A stretch of 64,000 bases of DNA. Origin: Rhizophagus irregularis (lineage: Eukaryota > Glomeromycota > Glomeromycetes > Glomerales > Glomeraceae). Position 1 is the stretch's first letter. Every line of letters begins with the position of its first letter. The notes below the pieces were generated by a model, which made no database searches, was not told where the DNA came from, and saw only the letters and a program-made list of their open reading frames with translations. Positions 46,150-57,417 of this stretch are shown here, piece after piece. Location of the stretch: positions 3,038,001 to 3,102,000 of the forward strand of contig NC_089441.1 in the NCBI RefSeq assembly GCF_026210795.1, given 5' to 3'. Both the position numbers and the translations under genes were made by a program.

Positions 46150-46450
46150 TATGCAAAGTGAGATTTAAGATACATCGTATTTTCCTAATATAAAAAAAAA
46201 AATTTAAACTCCTTGTTCTTTACACAAGATTTTTGTTTAAGTGAAATTTAAGATATATCGCATTTTTAATATAAATCAATAATATGACGCCAATTAAGCA
46301 TATTTCACAGATTTTATGCAAAGCGAAATTTTAGATATATCGCATTTCCTAATGTAAATCAAAAATATGACATAATTAACAATTAAGCCTTTTATGTAAG
46401 ATTTATATGCAAAGCGAAATCAAGATATATCACATTTCCTAATATAAACT
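46150..46450. repeat. Four imperfect ~85-bp tandem repeats
   Basis: The word GCAAAGCGAAATTTAAGATA followed by TATCGCATTTCCTAATATAAA recurs with changes at about 46152, 46235, 46317 and 46407. Each unit contains GATATATC and a GCGA...TCGC inverted pair. The block precedes the first MULE relic and may be its subterminal region, but no matching right end was found. Confidence 0.65.
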
Positions 46451-46818
46451 GAAATAATATGTCATAAACAAACCATCCTTCTCGTTTTAACAAAATCACA
46501 TCATTTAATAACATAAACAAGTAAACAACCTTTAATAACTTTTCATACAGTTATTCCTTTTTTATTCTTGATACCAAAAAACTTTAGTAAAACTATTATT
46601 ATTTAAAGAAAATCTGACACTGATACTTTAACCTCTGACTCATTTTTCTTTTACGTCCTTATTATCTCTTTGTGTCCTTATTTTTTTCAGTAGATATTAT
46701 AAGCTCTAATGAATATATATCCAGTTGAATTTAATCCTATTTATATAAATGACATGCAGGATATAAAAGGTGTTGAATATATTAATATTGATAAAGAAAA
46801 TAATAATACTTTAATAAG

Positions 46819-47135
46819 TACCGTATATAGCGGACCACAGTACCCGGGTATCTTGCAAAAATCGGGGGTTTGACCCTGTACCCCCGGTTACTAAATAAAG
46901 CTTAAAATTCTGTTTTTTGCGAATATCTCACGATCTACCAGTCCAATTTAAACGTTCTTTTTTTATTTTGAAGAGCTCAATTGAGAGCTATCAAACAAAA
47001 AAAGATGGCTCAAATCTGATCACTGGATCACAAGATAATTGTAAAATATCCCCCGAGTACTATATAATTCTATGAAATTTTTCAAGAGGTAAGTATCATG
47101 ATAAAAAAGACTACTATAGCCCACGATATATGGTA
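46819..47135. mobile_element. MITE with 22-bp inverted ends in MULE 1
   Basis: The left end TACCGTATATAGCGGACCAC and the complement of the right end TACCATATATCGTGGGCTAT match with a few differences. The flanks TTTAATAAG and CTTACTATG agree at 6 of 9 positions, so the target duplication is doubtful. The middle is a hairpin around GAGCTCAATTGAGAGCT, related to hairpins at 48413 and 56936. Confidence 0.6.
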
Positions 47136-47717
47136 CTTACTATGTTTACTGAATCATTTATATCATATACCTTTACTGCTTCTTTACACATATAAACTAA
47201 TATAGTAATATTACATATATCTTCATATTTATAGCAGTTAAGTCCGAAGATATTCCTAAAGATACTAAGGATGAAGTTGATAACTATTTTGATGAATATG
47301 GCGCTAGAAATAGATTTGCAATCATTAAATATAAAATGGATCAAAATAGTAAAGGTCAAGTTTATAAAAGAACCTTAGTTTGTGAATTTAGTGGAAAATA
47401 CAAGTCCAAAAAAATGGCAGAAGTAGCATTAAAAGAAACACAACAAAATACCAAAACAAAAAAATTAAATTGCCCATGGCATATAAATTTGTCCTTTCCT
47501 GATCAAGCAACACAAATAGGTGTCACAACTTTCATCAATCAACATAATCATATACTTGTGCCTAAAACTCAGGAATTTGCAACAAAGTATAGATTATTTA
47601 CTGATGAAGCGCTTAATGAAATTTCATTAATGACAAAACATGGAAACTTAACACTTACAGTTCAAAAAAATCTATTAAAAGCCTGATTTCCAGATCTGCA
47701 TTTTCAAGATTAAGACC

Positions 47718-48637
47718 AGGACCCTAGAAGCATAGCGGACATGCTTTATATCACTTTGCCGATCATTTGCCGATCACATTTTTCTTATTATTAAAAACAA
47801 TTAAAAATTTTAAAAAAGTATCTAGCAAAGTAAATTCCTAACAAAATCAATCAAAGTGTAGCACCTTAATAGTTACATAACTTAATTACATAATTTTAAT
47901 ATAATTCTTTAATTTTTGTATACTATATTATTAATATGTGATAATTTGAAATTTCGGCTGATCACCAGACAAAAATTGATGGCCAGAGTCGAATATGCAA
48001 GGCCGAAACTTAAAACTTTGCATAAACATCCCTTTTATCATATATAATTTACAAAAAAAATAATACAGGATTTCGGCCTATAATACAGGTTTTTTGCTTA
48101 TAGAGAATTTAGCTAATTATTTGTTATTAATGGACTTTTAATAAAAGAACAAAATCTTTTTGTTTAGATCTTGAAAATACAAGAGTAAATTATTTATTTT
48201 ATTTTATTTTGCCGTATTAAGTAAAATTTTTCTGTTATAACGCGATAATAAATAACTTGTATTATGTGATAAGATCATACAAGTGATCAACAAATGATCG
48301 ATAAAATAGTGATAAAATAGAGATGTCCGCTATGCTGACCCCAGACATCTCTTATAGAACTCACAACTGACTTTTTGCCAAAAAAGACCCAATTTGCTCT
48401 TTTTTTATTTTCTGTTTTTGCGATTATCTTGGTATTCAGTGATCCGATTTATGCAAATATTTTTTATTTTGTAGAGCTCGATGAGAGCTACAAAACAAAA
48501 AAAAGTTCATACAAATTGGACCACTGAATGCTGAGATAATCGCAAAAAAATGATTTTTTTTTTTGTGAAATTTGAGTAAATTTGCGAAAAAGTTGCCATT
48601 GAGTTGTATTACTTGTATATGTAATGTCCAGGGTCCT
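47718..48637. mobile_element. hAT-like element, family with AGGACCC ends (copy A)
   Basis: The left end AGGACCC at 47718 continues, after a nested insert, with CCAGACATCTCTTATAGAAC at 48342. The right end GTAATGTCCAGGGTCCT closes at 48637. It is related to the elements at 51467 and 56593. The flanking duplication is poor here. Its middle is an inverted repeat of about 60-bp arms (48413-48550). Confidence 0.65.
47729..48336. mobile_element. Mutator-type element (608 bp) nested in copy A
   Basis: The ends AGCATAGCGGACAT and ATGTCCGCTATGCT are exact inverted repeats. The flanks GACCCTAGA (47720-47728) and GACCCCAGA (48337-48345) form a 9-bp duplication with one mismatch. Removing the insert restores the start of the surrounding element. 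Confidence 0.75.
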
Positions 48638-48856
48638 ATAAAAACTGGCCAATGTAATTCAAAAATACAAAAAAGCTGACAAGATTAATAATGATACATC
48701 TGTATTACTCACAAAATTAATGCAAAAAAAAGCTGAAGACTTACACTGGGTTGTTGATTTTGAATTAGATAAGGACAATCGTTTAACTCGTCTACTTTGG
48801 ATGTCTTCAGATCAGGTGAACCTATAGCTTAAATATTATGATGTAGTTGTTAACAA

Positions 48857-49007
48857 TAGAGCTCCGAAAATGACTCGCATAAACTTGCATTTTTGACTCG
48901 CATAATTGTAAATTTTTGTTTGATTATATTCTAACTTAATAAAAAGTATTTTAAAATTAAGGTTTTTGACTCATGACTCAACTCGACTCGACTCATTAGG
49001 AGCTCTA
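48857..49007. mobile_element. Miniature hAT-like element (151 bp)
   Basis: The ends TAGAGCTCC and GGAGCTCTA are exact, flanked by identical GTTAACAA at 48849-48856 and 49008-49015. The interior consists largely of ATGACTCG/TTGACTCGCAT-type repeats on the left and ACTCGACTCGACTCAT on the right. Confidence 0.85.
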
Positions 49008-49454
49008 GTTAACAATAATACAGCTTGAACCAACCGGTATCAGATGCTATTAGGAGTTTTCATAATAATTGATAACAAATGTAAAACTTGTTTTGTCTGT
49101 CAAATATTAGTAAATGACGAATCTCTTGATACATGCAGATCCTTCACTCAATGCAGCCATTCCAATTGTATTTCCCAAAACATATGCAGCCTATTGCATA
49201 TTTCACATTACACAAAACTTATCTAAAAATTTAAAATCAAAATTAAATGACAAATAGGATAGTTTTATCAAACAATTCTATCAGTGCCGTAACAGTTTAT
49301 GTGAACCATTATTTAAGCAAAGGTGGAACAAATTACTCAACGATTATCCAATAACAAAAGATTATCTTATACGTACATTAGATCCAAATTGTAGATCATG
49401 AGCTCAGGCTTATCTTCATAAGATTTTCACAGCTGGTGTTAAAAGTACTGCAAG

Positions 49455-49603
49455 CAGGATTGCAAAATTAAGTACAGTTAAGTACAGTTTAAGACAGCTT
49501 TAAGTACAGTTAAGTACATATAATAATTAATATAAAATTTAGTACAGTACAGTACAAGTACAGGGACAAATTTTACCTAGTACATACAAATTTCCCAACC
49601 CTG
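49455..49603. mobile_element. Miniature hAT-like element (149 bp)
   Basis: The ends CAGGATTGCAAAATT and AATTTCCCAACCCTG are imperfect inverted repeats. The right end reads CAGGGTTGGGAAATT in complement, a classic hAT terminus. The flanks are identical ACTGCAAG at 49447-49454 and 49604-49611. The interior repeats TAAGTACAGT. Excision restores the MULE reading STARVEGYN. Confidence 0.87.
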
Positions 49604-50287
49604 ACTGCAAGGGTTGAAGGATATAATTGGATCATAAAACAACAATTAAAAGCCAACAGTACCTTATGTGAAATTGTTAATCAACTTGATTCAAGATTGA
49701 ATAATGAAAAGCAATAGGAACAGTTCTACAAATATAAACAAGCCACAATAACAAATACTACTCCTGTAGTTAGGCAAGATCTGTTTCCCATAGTAACAAA
49801 GCTTCTTGATAAATATCTCACTGAACCTATTAACAAAACAATTAAAACAGAAATTTTTCAATGTTTATTTGTTAACACGAATATGATAAAACTCAATGAT
49901 GATAAATTAAATTGCGAGCAGGTATGTTGCTATCTAATTAACCATTTACAACTATTTGATTTAATGTTAAAATAATACCTTGTTATTTTTACAAAGGAAA
50001 ATTCACAAAAAGTATCAGATGGATTTATTGAAGATTAATGCGATGCACATTTTATTACACTTTAGGCTATAATTGATAAAGTGGGACAAGATGATGTATT
50101 AAAAATATGGAAAGTTGTAGATATACAAAATGAAAAAAAAAATCATGTGCATTATGTTATTATTGTCAATGTGACAATATCCTTTTTATATTCATGCCTC
50201 AAGTCTATTTCAAAGGGCATAATATGCTGTCACTATTTTTGTGTTATGATGAATTCCAAGACTGCAGCATTCTACATCAGCATGATA

Positions 50288-50511
50288 GGACCCGCCTACT
50301 ATTAAGATAGGTCACCCTGTGGCCTAAAGTAAGGCTTTATATATAAAACTCTTTAAAGATCCTATTATAAAAGGAAATTTTATGTTACATTGTTATGATT
50401 TTTTTCCTTTTTAGTCAATTAACCAATAGAATTTAAGCAAATCCTAAGGTAAGGTTTCATATGAAAGTGAAATTTCTACCGGTAATATATCTTAGTAGTA
50501 GGTGGAATCCT
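50288..50511. mobile_element. Mutator-type MITE (224 bp) in MULE 1
   Basis: It is flanked by identical 9-bp copies of AGCATGATA at 50279-50287 and 50512-50520. The ends GGACCCGCCTACTATTAAGA and TCTTAGTAGTAGGTGGAATC are imperfect inverted repeats. It interrupts the MULE just after the SWIM finger. Confidence 0.82.
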
Positions 50512-51466
50512 AGCATGATACCTTAAATATAATATAAGGATATTTATCAAGATAAGAATCTGCAAGAAAGTATAATATTCAATAATAGAGAAAATACTCA
50601 GGATAATGAATTTATAGATGAAAATATATTACCAATACGAAAGGCTGCTACAATCCCAATAACTGTTCCTATACTTAAAAAGGCTGTTTATAAGAGGAAT
50701 TTATATTGAACAAGAAGATAATGAAATAACTATTATTTTTCAAGATTATATTAGAAGGAAATCAAACCAAAATACGCCTGAAATATCTCCAGCGCTTGAT
50801 GAAATACCCACTATTGATGAAAGACCTGCTGTTGACGCTACTGATAAAATATCCAGTAATCCTCAAGAAATATAAATAAATGATATAAACCTCCAAACTG
50901 TAAAGAATCTGAACAGAGTTATTACTAAAGGTTGACTGCCCAAACGAAGGTACTTGAGTAGTGTAGAGAAAGAGTAAAGTGTTTGAGGTAGAACTCTGAA
51001 TGGTTCTGGTTTGAACTGAAAACTGATCCAAAACTGACCAAAATTTGGTTCAGTTTTCGGTTCAGTTTTGGAACCAGAACCATTCAGTTCAGTTCAGTTT
51101 TATTTTATTTTAAGAAAAAATGTGAAAATCATAATAACTTAACAACCAGTAATCGTATAAAGACAAGCAATAGCTCATTAGAATTGTCGCATCGAGACGC
51201 GTCAAATGGTGGTAAGATCATCTCTCTAGCCTCGATATATCACGAGATAATCAATGCTAAACGGTTTTTATAAAACTAGTGATAGAATCGTATCTATTGA
51301 TCCTAGAGAAATGATCTTAGCATCATTCGATAGGTCTTAATGAGATGAATCTAATGAGCCTTTTTTCATATTTTTATGATCACTACATAACAAGATATCT
51401 TAATTTTCGCATTTTTTTTTAAATTTTCAAACATCAAAAAATAAAAATTCCAATCTAAGATATAAC

Positions 51467-52424
51467 AGGACCCCGGACATCACATATATAACTCATAACT
51501 GATCTGCATGAATTTAAGTACTTTTTGCTCCTGCTAAAATAGACCTAATTTGCTAAAAATCAAATTATTACATTTCAAATCTATACTAATTTGCTAAAAC
51601 TCAAAATATGAGTTAATAATCTTTCTTTTATTATCAATAAAAAAATAAATGATTAATATAAATTAAACTGCCAATTTTTATAATTAAAATATGTAGATTA
51701 TAGATAAAATAATAATTAATAAAAATAATAAATTAAAGGAAATAAAATTTGTACACACCCGCGCATGTGCGCACTCCTCCATTTTTGGTAATTTTTATAT
51801 AGTAAATTTGTCAATCATTAATTATCACGTGATTTTAGTAAAATTCCAATTTTTTTAAATATTCATGCCACAACTCTCATGTATATATTATAGAGCCTTA
51901 AAAATTTATTTACTATGCGTAATTTTGCCTATTCTACAACTTTACTTAATGAGCCATGAAGGATTTAGAATGTCATTTTTGACTTTTATATATAATATAT
52001 CCATGGGGGTGCGCACAAGCGCAGGTGCGCACAAATTTTAAACCCTAAATTAAATAAATAATTATTAAAAAATAAAATGTTGCGAAACTAAATGGATGGT
52101 TTTTGGCCTGCATTATGCTTAATTTTGGCCGGAATTATACTTAATTTTGGCCAAAATATAACCCGGACCCTGAAACTAATATTTTTAAAAATATTATTTA
52201 TAAAGTTAAAAAAAAAAGGATAAGTTAAATTTAAAAAAAAGTACCAATTTGCTCAAATATAAAATATGACTTTATAAAATCAATACAATTTGCTAAAACT
52301 CATAATTAAGACTATTAATTAATTTACAATCAATTTGCTCTATCTAAAATTATGAGTTTAACCTAATTTTGATTGAATTTGCTAAAACTCAAATAAGAGT
52401 TATATATGTGATGTCCGGGATCCT
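51467..52424. mobile_element. hAT-like element, AGGACCC family (copy B), nested in the fold-back element
   Basis: The ends AGGACCCCGGACATCACATA and TATGTGATGTCCGGGATCCT are inverted repeats. The flanks GATATAAC (51459-51466) and GATATAAT (52425-52432) give an 8-bp duplication with one mismatch. The opposite arm of the fold-back element shows the empty site. Long inner inverted repeats with AAATTTGCTAAAACTCA-like words follow each end. Confidence 0.8.
51747..52037. mobile_element. Inverted-repeat insert with CG/CA-rich ends inside copy B
   Basis: The left end AATTTGTACACACCCGCGCA continues with TGTGCGCAC. The right end, in complement, starts AATTTGTGCGCACCTGCGCT. The ends are long alternating purine-pyrimidine tracts. 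The target duplication cannot be defined in the A/T-rich flanks. Related copies A and C lack this segment, which supports a separate insertion. Confidence 0.6.
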
Positions 52425-53529
52425 GATATAATCCATCTTCTACTGATTGCATTAGAGACTTAGAGTGATCTTTAACTCATTAGAACCGTCTCAATGAGAC
52501 GAGTTGAATGACGGTAAGATCATGTCTCTAGCATCGATAGATACCTTTCTAATGCTGATTTTCTAAAATTGCTTAGCATGATTTATCTCATGATATAATG
52601 ATGTTAGAGACATGATCTTACCGTCATTCAACTCGTCTCATTGAGACGGTTCTAATGAGCTAAATATCGCTCTAATGCAATCAGTAGAAGATGGGTTATA
52701 TATTAGATCGGAATTTTTATTTTTTGACGTTTGAAAATTTAAAAAAATGCGAAAATTAAGATATCTCGTTATGTAGTAATTATAAAAATATGAAAAAAAG
52801 CTCATTAGATTCGTCTCATTAAGACCCATTGAATGATGCCAAGATAATTTCTCTAGGATCAATAGATATGATTTTATCGCTAGTTTTATAAAAACTGTTT
52901 AGCATTGATTATCTTGTGATATATCGAGGCTAGAGAGATGATCTTACCACCATTTGACGCGTCTTGATGTGACTATTCTAATGAGCTATTTACCCAAACT
53001 AGAAAAAAACTGCACTGAACCAACCCGTTCAGAGCTTTAGTTTGAGAAAGTTAATCCCTAAAGCCCTAAGTTTACTTCTTACAAATGTCAGTGTTTGTAA
53101 TGAAATAGGACATAATACTGCTTTTCATAAAAATGCAGGTAATAAGTAACAAGCCTAAAAGACAAATGAGAACACCTTTGTATAGCTGTTGGTTTATGTT
53201 ACATGATATATTTAACAGAGATTTTTTTATTTTTTTTTGTAACGTGATCATATCTTTACATGTTAATTGTATTTAAACCAATAAAATCACTAAGTCAATT
53301 TTAATTTTTGTGATATAAGAATATTTTTGCGATATAAGAATACAGTAAAAAATTTGTACAAATAAAATTAACTCTGGAGTTTGGATTTCAGAAAATTTTT
53401 TTCTCACGTGAGATTTATGTAAGTCATATCTCAGGAATTAGATTTAAGCATAATACAGGGGTGCTAGATATAAATTTACCCTAAAAAAAAAAAATATTAA
53501 TTAAATTATTAAAATTTAAACTTTTATAT

Positions 53530-53945
53530 TATCACAATTTTCGAATTACTGAAAACAGTTTAAATAGGAAAATAAAATAAAAAAAATGATTTTTTTCAAA
53601 AATCCATGAAAACAGTAAATTTTATTGTATTTTTGAAAGGAGAAGGTGTGATTATAACATGAAACCTTAATTTTAGGATGAAAAATCCAACTCTTAGGTA
53701 AGTTTACTTATAGAGAACTTTTAGATTACACAAAATCTTAAAAGTTACTTATATGCAAACTTACCAAAAAATTAAGTTTTCTGCTTTAAAATTAATATTT
53801 TCAGATTATAATCGTATCTTTTCTATCTAAAAATGCAATAAAATTTACTGTTTTCGTGGGTTTTTAAAAAAAATCATTTATTTTATTTTATTTTCCTCTT
53901 TAAACTGTTCTCAGTAATTCAAAAATTGCGATAAATAAAATTATA
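53530..53945. repeat. Long palindrome (fold-back element)
   Basis: The left arm at about 53532-53716 returns inverted at about 53757-53945. Shared words are CAGTAAATTTTATTG, AGTTTAAA with GGAAAATAAAATAAA, and AAACTTACC/GGTAAGTTT near the centre. The arms are about 185 bp with scattered mismatches around a ~40-bp loop. The ends are AT-rich, so no target duplication can be assigned. Confidence 0.7.
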
Positions 53946-53949
53946 TAAT

Positions 53950-54701
53950 ATAATATAATTTTTCAATTTTAATTCTATATATAATTTTAATTTATTTTAG
54001 CAATAATTATGGCAATTGATTATTAAAATTAGAATTATTAATTTACTTTTTAAATAGTTGGTAAATTCTAGTATATTTAGAGACGTGCTAGAAATCAGCT
54101 GATTTCTCTCAATTAGTAGCCTTAACCCCACCCCTACCTGATTGAAATCTGATTGGCTAAAAAAATTATTATTATTGAATATTGAAAATTGAAAATTGCT
54201 ACATATCACCTGTGGTGATCATCACCGGTATTATATAATTAAATTTTAACTTTATTTACCAGTGATCATCATCAGTAACTACTTTTGTGTAATCTTACTA
54301 TTAAAGATATAGTTCACTTTATCACGTGACTTATTCCATCATTGTTTGTTTCGTTAAATTACTCTTTTCCCACAAAACTTTTTACAAACATGTTTCCCAT
54401 AAACACTTCTTTCTTAGACACGTCTTTTCTTTAAGCTTTATAGTTAGTATCTAAAAAAAAATTTGAAGTTAGGATATCAAAAGTTTAACAAGTTAGTACA
54501 TTTTATAGAACTAATACTTACTTTATTTTACAAAGAGTAACTAACTTGATTTTTCACATAAATATTCTTTCTGATTTTTTAGGTTTTTTTAAGCTTCTTC
54601 TTCGGTTGTCTTTACGACTAGTCTCATAAACAACTTTAAAGTTAGATATCAGTCACCATAATATTAATATTAAATCAAGCTATAAATTACGAATATTAAT
54701 T
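53950..54701. other. Intergenic, upstream of MULE 2
   Basis: No gene. At about 54205-54270 a GTGGTGATCATCACCGG palindrome is followed by AGTGATCATCATCAGT. At 54445-54655 two diverged copies of an AGTTAGGATATCA/AGTTAGATATCA-type word with flanking sequence are visible. This may be the terminal region of the second MULE. Confidence 0.45.
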
Positions 54702-54740
54702 ATGAATAACGAATATCAAAACTGACCATTTAACCTTCAA

Positions 54741-55035
54741 TTTATGGATTATAAATATCAAGACCAAGGCCAACCATCATCTGATCAATTGATGGATTAT
54801 GAATATCAAAATCAGGGCCAACCATCATCTTATCTTCAACTGATAGATTATGAATATCAAACTCAAGGCTAACCATCATCCGATTATCAACTAATGGATT
54901 ACAAATATCAAAATCAATGCCAATTATCATCTGGTCTTCAGCTGATGGATTATGAATATCAAAACTAAGACCAATTGTCATCTTATCTTCAATTGATGGA
55001 CTACGAATATCATCAATATCAAGGCCAACCATCTG
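54741..55035 (+). repeat. Six tandem 48-51-bp repeats encoding LMDYEYQNQGQPSS
   Basis: The repeats lie in the 5' coding region of MULE 2 and encode a 16-17-residue unit of the form LMDYEYQNQGQPSSxLQ. Two units contain a TAA where the others have CAA for glutamine, a single C-to-T change each. A mirrored open frame on the minus strand (54742-55050) is only the complement of this repeat. Confidence 0.85.
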
Positions 55036-56592
55036 ACCAATTTCATCCAAAAAATAAAGGGAAGCAAGTAGTGGTATCTTTAGATATAATTACTGAACCT
55101 GATTGTGAACAAAATAATACGAATGATAATAATCATACAACTGATGATATTAATGATACAACAATTACAACTGAAATATTAAATATTAATGATACCTTCA
55201 AAGATTGGGATGCAGTTGAAACTGCTGTTAATATGTTTGCCAAATACAATGGTTTTGTTGCTATTAAATTTCATAAAGATCTTGATATTATTGATAAAAC
55301 TATTACTCGTCGTCGTGTTTATCAATGTTGGAAAGCTGGAATTAATAATCCAAATAAAGTAGAGGATATTACATTATATCGTAAGAGTAGTTCAACTAAA
55401 ACAAACTGTCCTTGGCAAGCTAACTTCTATTTTGGCAAACATGCTGCTGATATACACCTTACGAAGTTTAACAATAGCCATAATCATCAATGTAATCCTG
55501 TTTCAATAGAATTAGCTTCTAAAAACTTACGCTTTTCACAATCAATTTTAGATAAAATTGAACATTATACTACAAAGGGTAATCTAAGTGCAGGATAACA
55601 ATATGATCTTCTTGTTCACGAATTTCCACAGTACCATATTAAAAAAAAAACCTCTATAATGCAATCCAAAAATTTTGAGGTGTTCAGTTTCATGATGAAT
55701 TTGATGCTGCTACAATGTTTTTATATCTTTTAAAACAATATGAAGAAGATCTTAATTATATAATAATACCACGCTTAAAAGGACCATCTAATGAACTTAT
55801 CGGTCTTTTTTGGATAACAAGTAAACAGTGTAATAAACTTCGGCCTAAATTTCATAATGTTGTCATTTATAATAACACGGCAAAAATGAATAGATACGAA
55901 ATGGCACTAAGCTTGTTTATTGGAATTGACAATAATTTTAAAACAAGAGTTCTTATTCAAGCTCTTACGAAATATGAGACACAAGCTGATTATATTTGGA
56001 TATTACAATGCACTTTAAAAGTAACAAATAATCTTTCACCTCATGTATCATATACAGACGGTGACCCAGCAATGTTAGCTGCTGTTCAAGTTGTTTATCC
56101 ACAAACTCGTCATTTATTATATATTTACCATATTGCAGAAAATATAAAAAAAAAAGCCAAAGCTTTACTACGTAATGATATGGTTCAAAATTTTATTAAA
56201 GATTTTTATCACATGCGTAATAGTTATACTGAGTATCAATTTGAATTAAGATACACCAAAATGCTCACAAAGTATGAGCTGTGTCGATCTTACCTTGAAA
56301 AAAAACTTTATTCTAGCCATGAATCATGGGCAAAATACGCGATTTCAAAAGTATTTACAGCAGGTGTTGAGTCAACTCAACGAGTTGAATCCATTAATGG
56401 TGTTCTTAAAAAATATTTAGATTGAGGAACTTTATTAAAGGAGTTAGTAAAAGTCATTGAAAATGAACTGGACAAAGAAGCACAATATAATCAAATTAAG
56501 AAATATTATGGGTCAAATCCATCAACTGGTCTTCCAACAACATATAATACAATTTTCAAAAATATTGACTCTATTTTAAAGGATCATTTAGC

Positions 56593-57264
56593 AGGATCCC
56601 GGACATCACATATATAACTTACATTTGAGTTTTAGCAAATTCAATCAAAATTAGGTTAAACTCATAATTTTAGATAGAGCAAATTGATTGAAAATTAATT
56701 AATAGTCATAATTATGAGTTTTAGCAAATTGTGTTGATTTTACAAAGTCATATTTTATATATATTTGAGCAAATTAGTACTTTTTTTTGAATTTAACTTA
56801 TCCTTTTTTTTAACTTTTATTAATAATATTTTTAAAAATATTAGTTTCGAGGTCTGGGTTATATTTTGGCCAAAATTAAGCATAATGCAGGCCAAAAACC
56901 GTCTGATTAGTTTCGCAACATTTTTTTTATTTTCAGTTTTTTGCGATTATCTCGGTATCCAGTTATCTGATTCATGCGAATTTTTTTTTTTAATTTGTAG
57001 AGCTCGATGAGGGCTACAAAACAAAAAAAAATTTGCATAAATTAGACCACTGGATGCCGAGATAATCACAAAAAACGTGATTTTTTTTTGAAATTTAGGC
57101 CAATTTGCTAAAAAGTTACACTTATATTTTGAGTTTTAGCAAATTAGTATAGATTTAAAATGTGATAATTTGATTTTTAGCAAATTAGGTCTATTTTAGC
57201 AGGAGCAAAAAGTGCTAAATTCATGCAGATCAGTTATGAGTTATATATGTGATGTCTGGGTCCT
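56593..57264. mobile_element. hAT-like element, AGGACCC family (copy C), in MULE 2
   Basis: The ends AGGATCCCGGACATCACATA and TATGTGATGTCTGGGTCCT are inverted repeats, flanked by identical CATTTAGC at 56585-56592 and 57265-57272. Excision restores the MULE reading LKDHLASILLSL. The centre has the same ~60-bp-arm hairpin as copy A (56936-57077, tip GAGCTCGATGAGGGCT). Confidence 0.87.
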
Positions 57265-57417
57265 CATTTAGCATCTATTCTATTATCACTTCAACGAGCT
57301 CAAATAAAACAGTTATTATTATATCAGGGAATATTAATTTCAATTGATCAAGTTAAAGAATCCAATAATGAGCAATCTAATGGTATAATTGAACGTATAT
57401 ATGATAAACTGCAAATT

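Larger units (their letters stand above)
50989..53039. mobile_element. Fold-back hAT-like element with nested inserts
   Basis: The ends TAGAACTCTGAATGG and, in complement, TAAAGCTCTGAACGG match. The flanks GTTTGAGG (50981-50988) and GTTTGAGA (53040-53047) form an 8-bp duplication with one mismatch. Without the element at 51467-52424 it is about 1.1 kb and almost wholly palindromic. Left-arm sequence at 51130-51466 returns inverted at 52690-53000, and a second inverted repeat (52440-52560 with 52590-52690) forms the tip. It contains six dyad modules in alternating orientation. Confidence 0.8.
46711..53149 (+). pseudogene. MULE transposase pseudogene 1 (FAR1, MULE, SWIM, zinc knuckle), heavily interrupted
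   Basis: The parts lie in order on the plus strand. The start MNIYPVEFNPIYINDM is at 46711. The FAR1-type zinc DNA-binding domain lies at 47241-47690 (KTKKLNCPWHINLSF, then INQHNHI). The MULE catalytic region begins near 48725 (HWVVDFELDKDNRLTRLLW). Near 49430-49700 it reads FTAGVKSTA, then ARVEGYNWIIKQQLKANSTL once the insert is removed. A SWIM finger lies at 50190-50285 (CLKSISKGIICCHYF), and a C-terminal zinc knuckle (CNEIGHNTAFHK) ends at 53149. Mutator-like transposases of this layout move their own inverted-repeat elements. At least six insertions plus stops and frameshifts interrupt it. The frame reads on across most insertion sites when the insert and one duplication copy are removed, which confirms the boundaries. 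Confidence 0.8.

Noticed and set aside
54742-55050. 102-aa minus-strand frame with tandem repeats
   Set aside because: It is the complement of the peptide repeat of MULE 2. The plus frame continues into a recognisable FAR1 domain.
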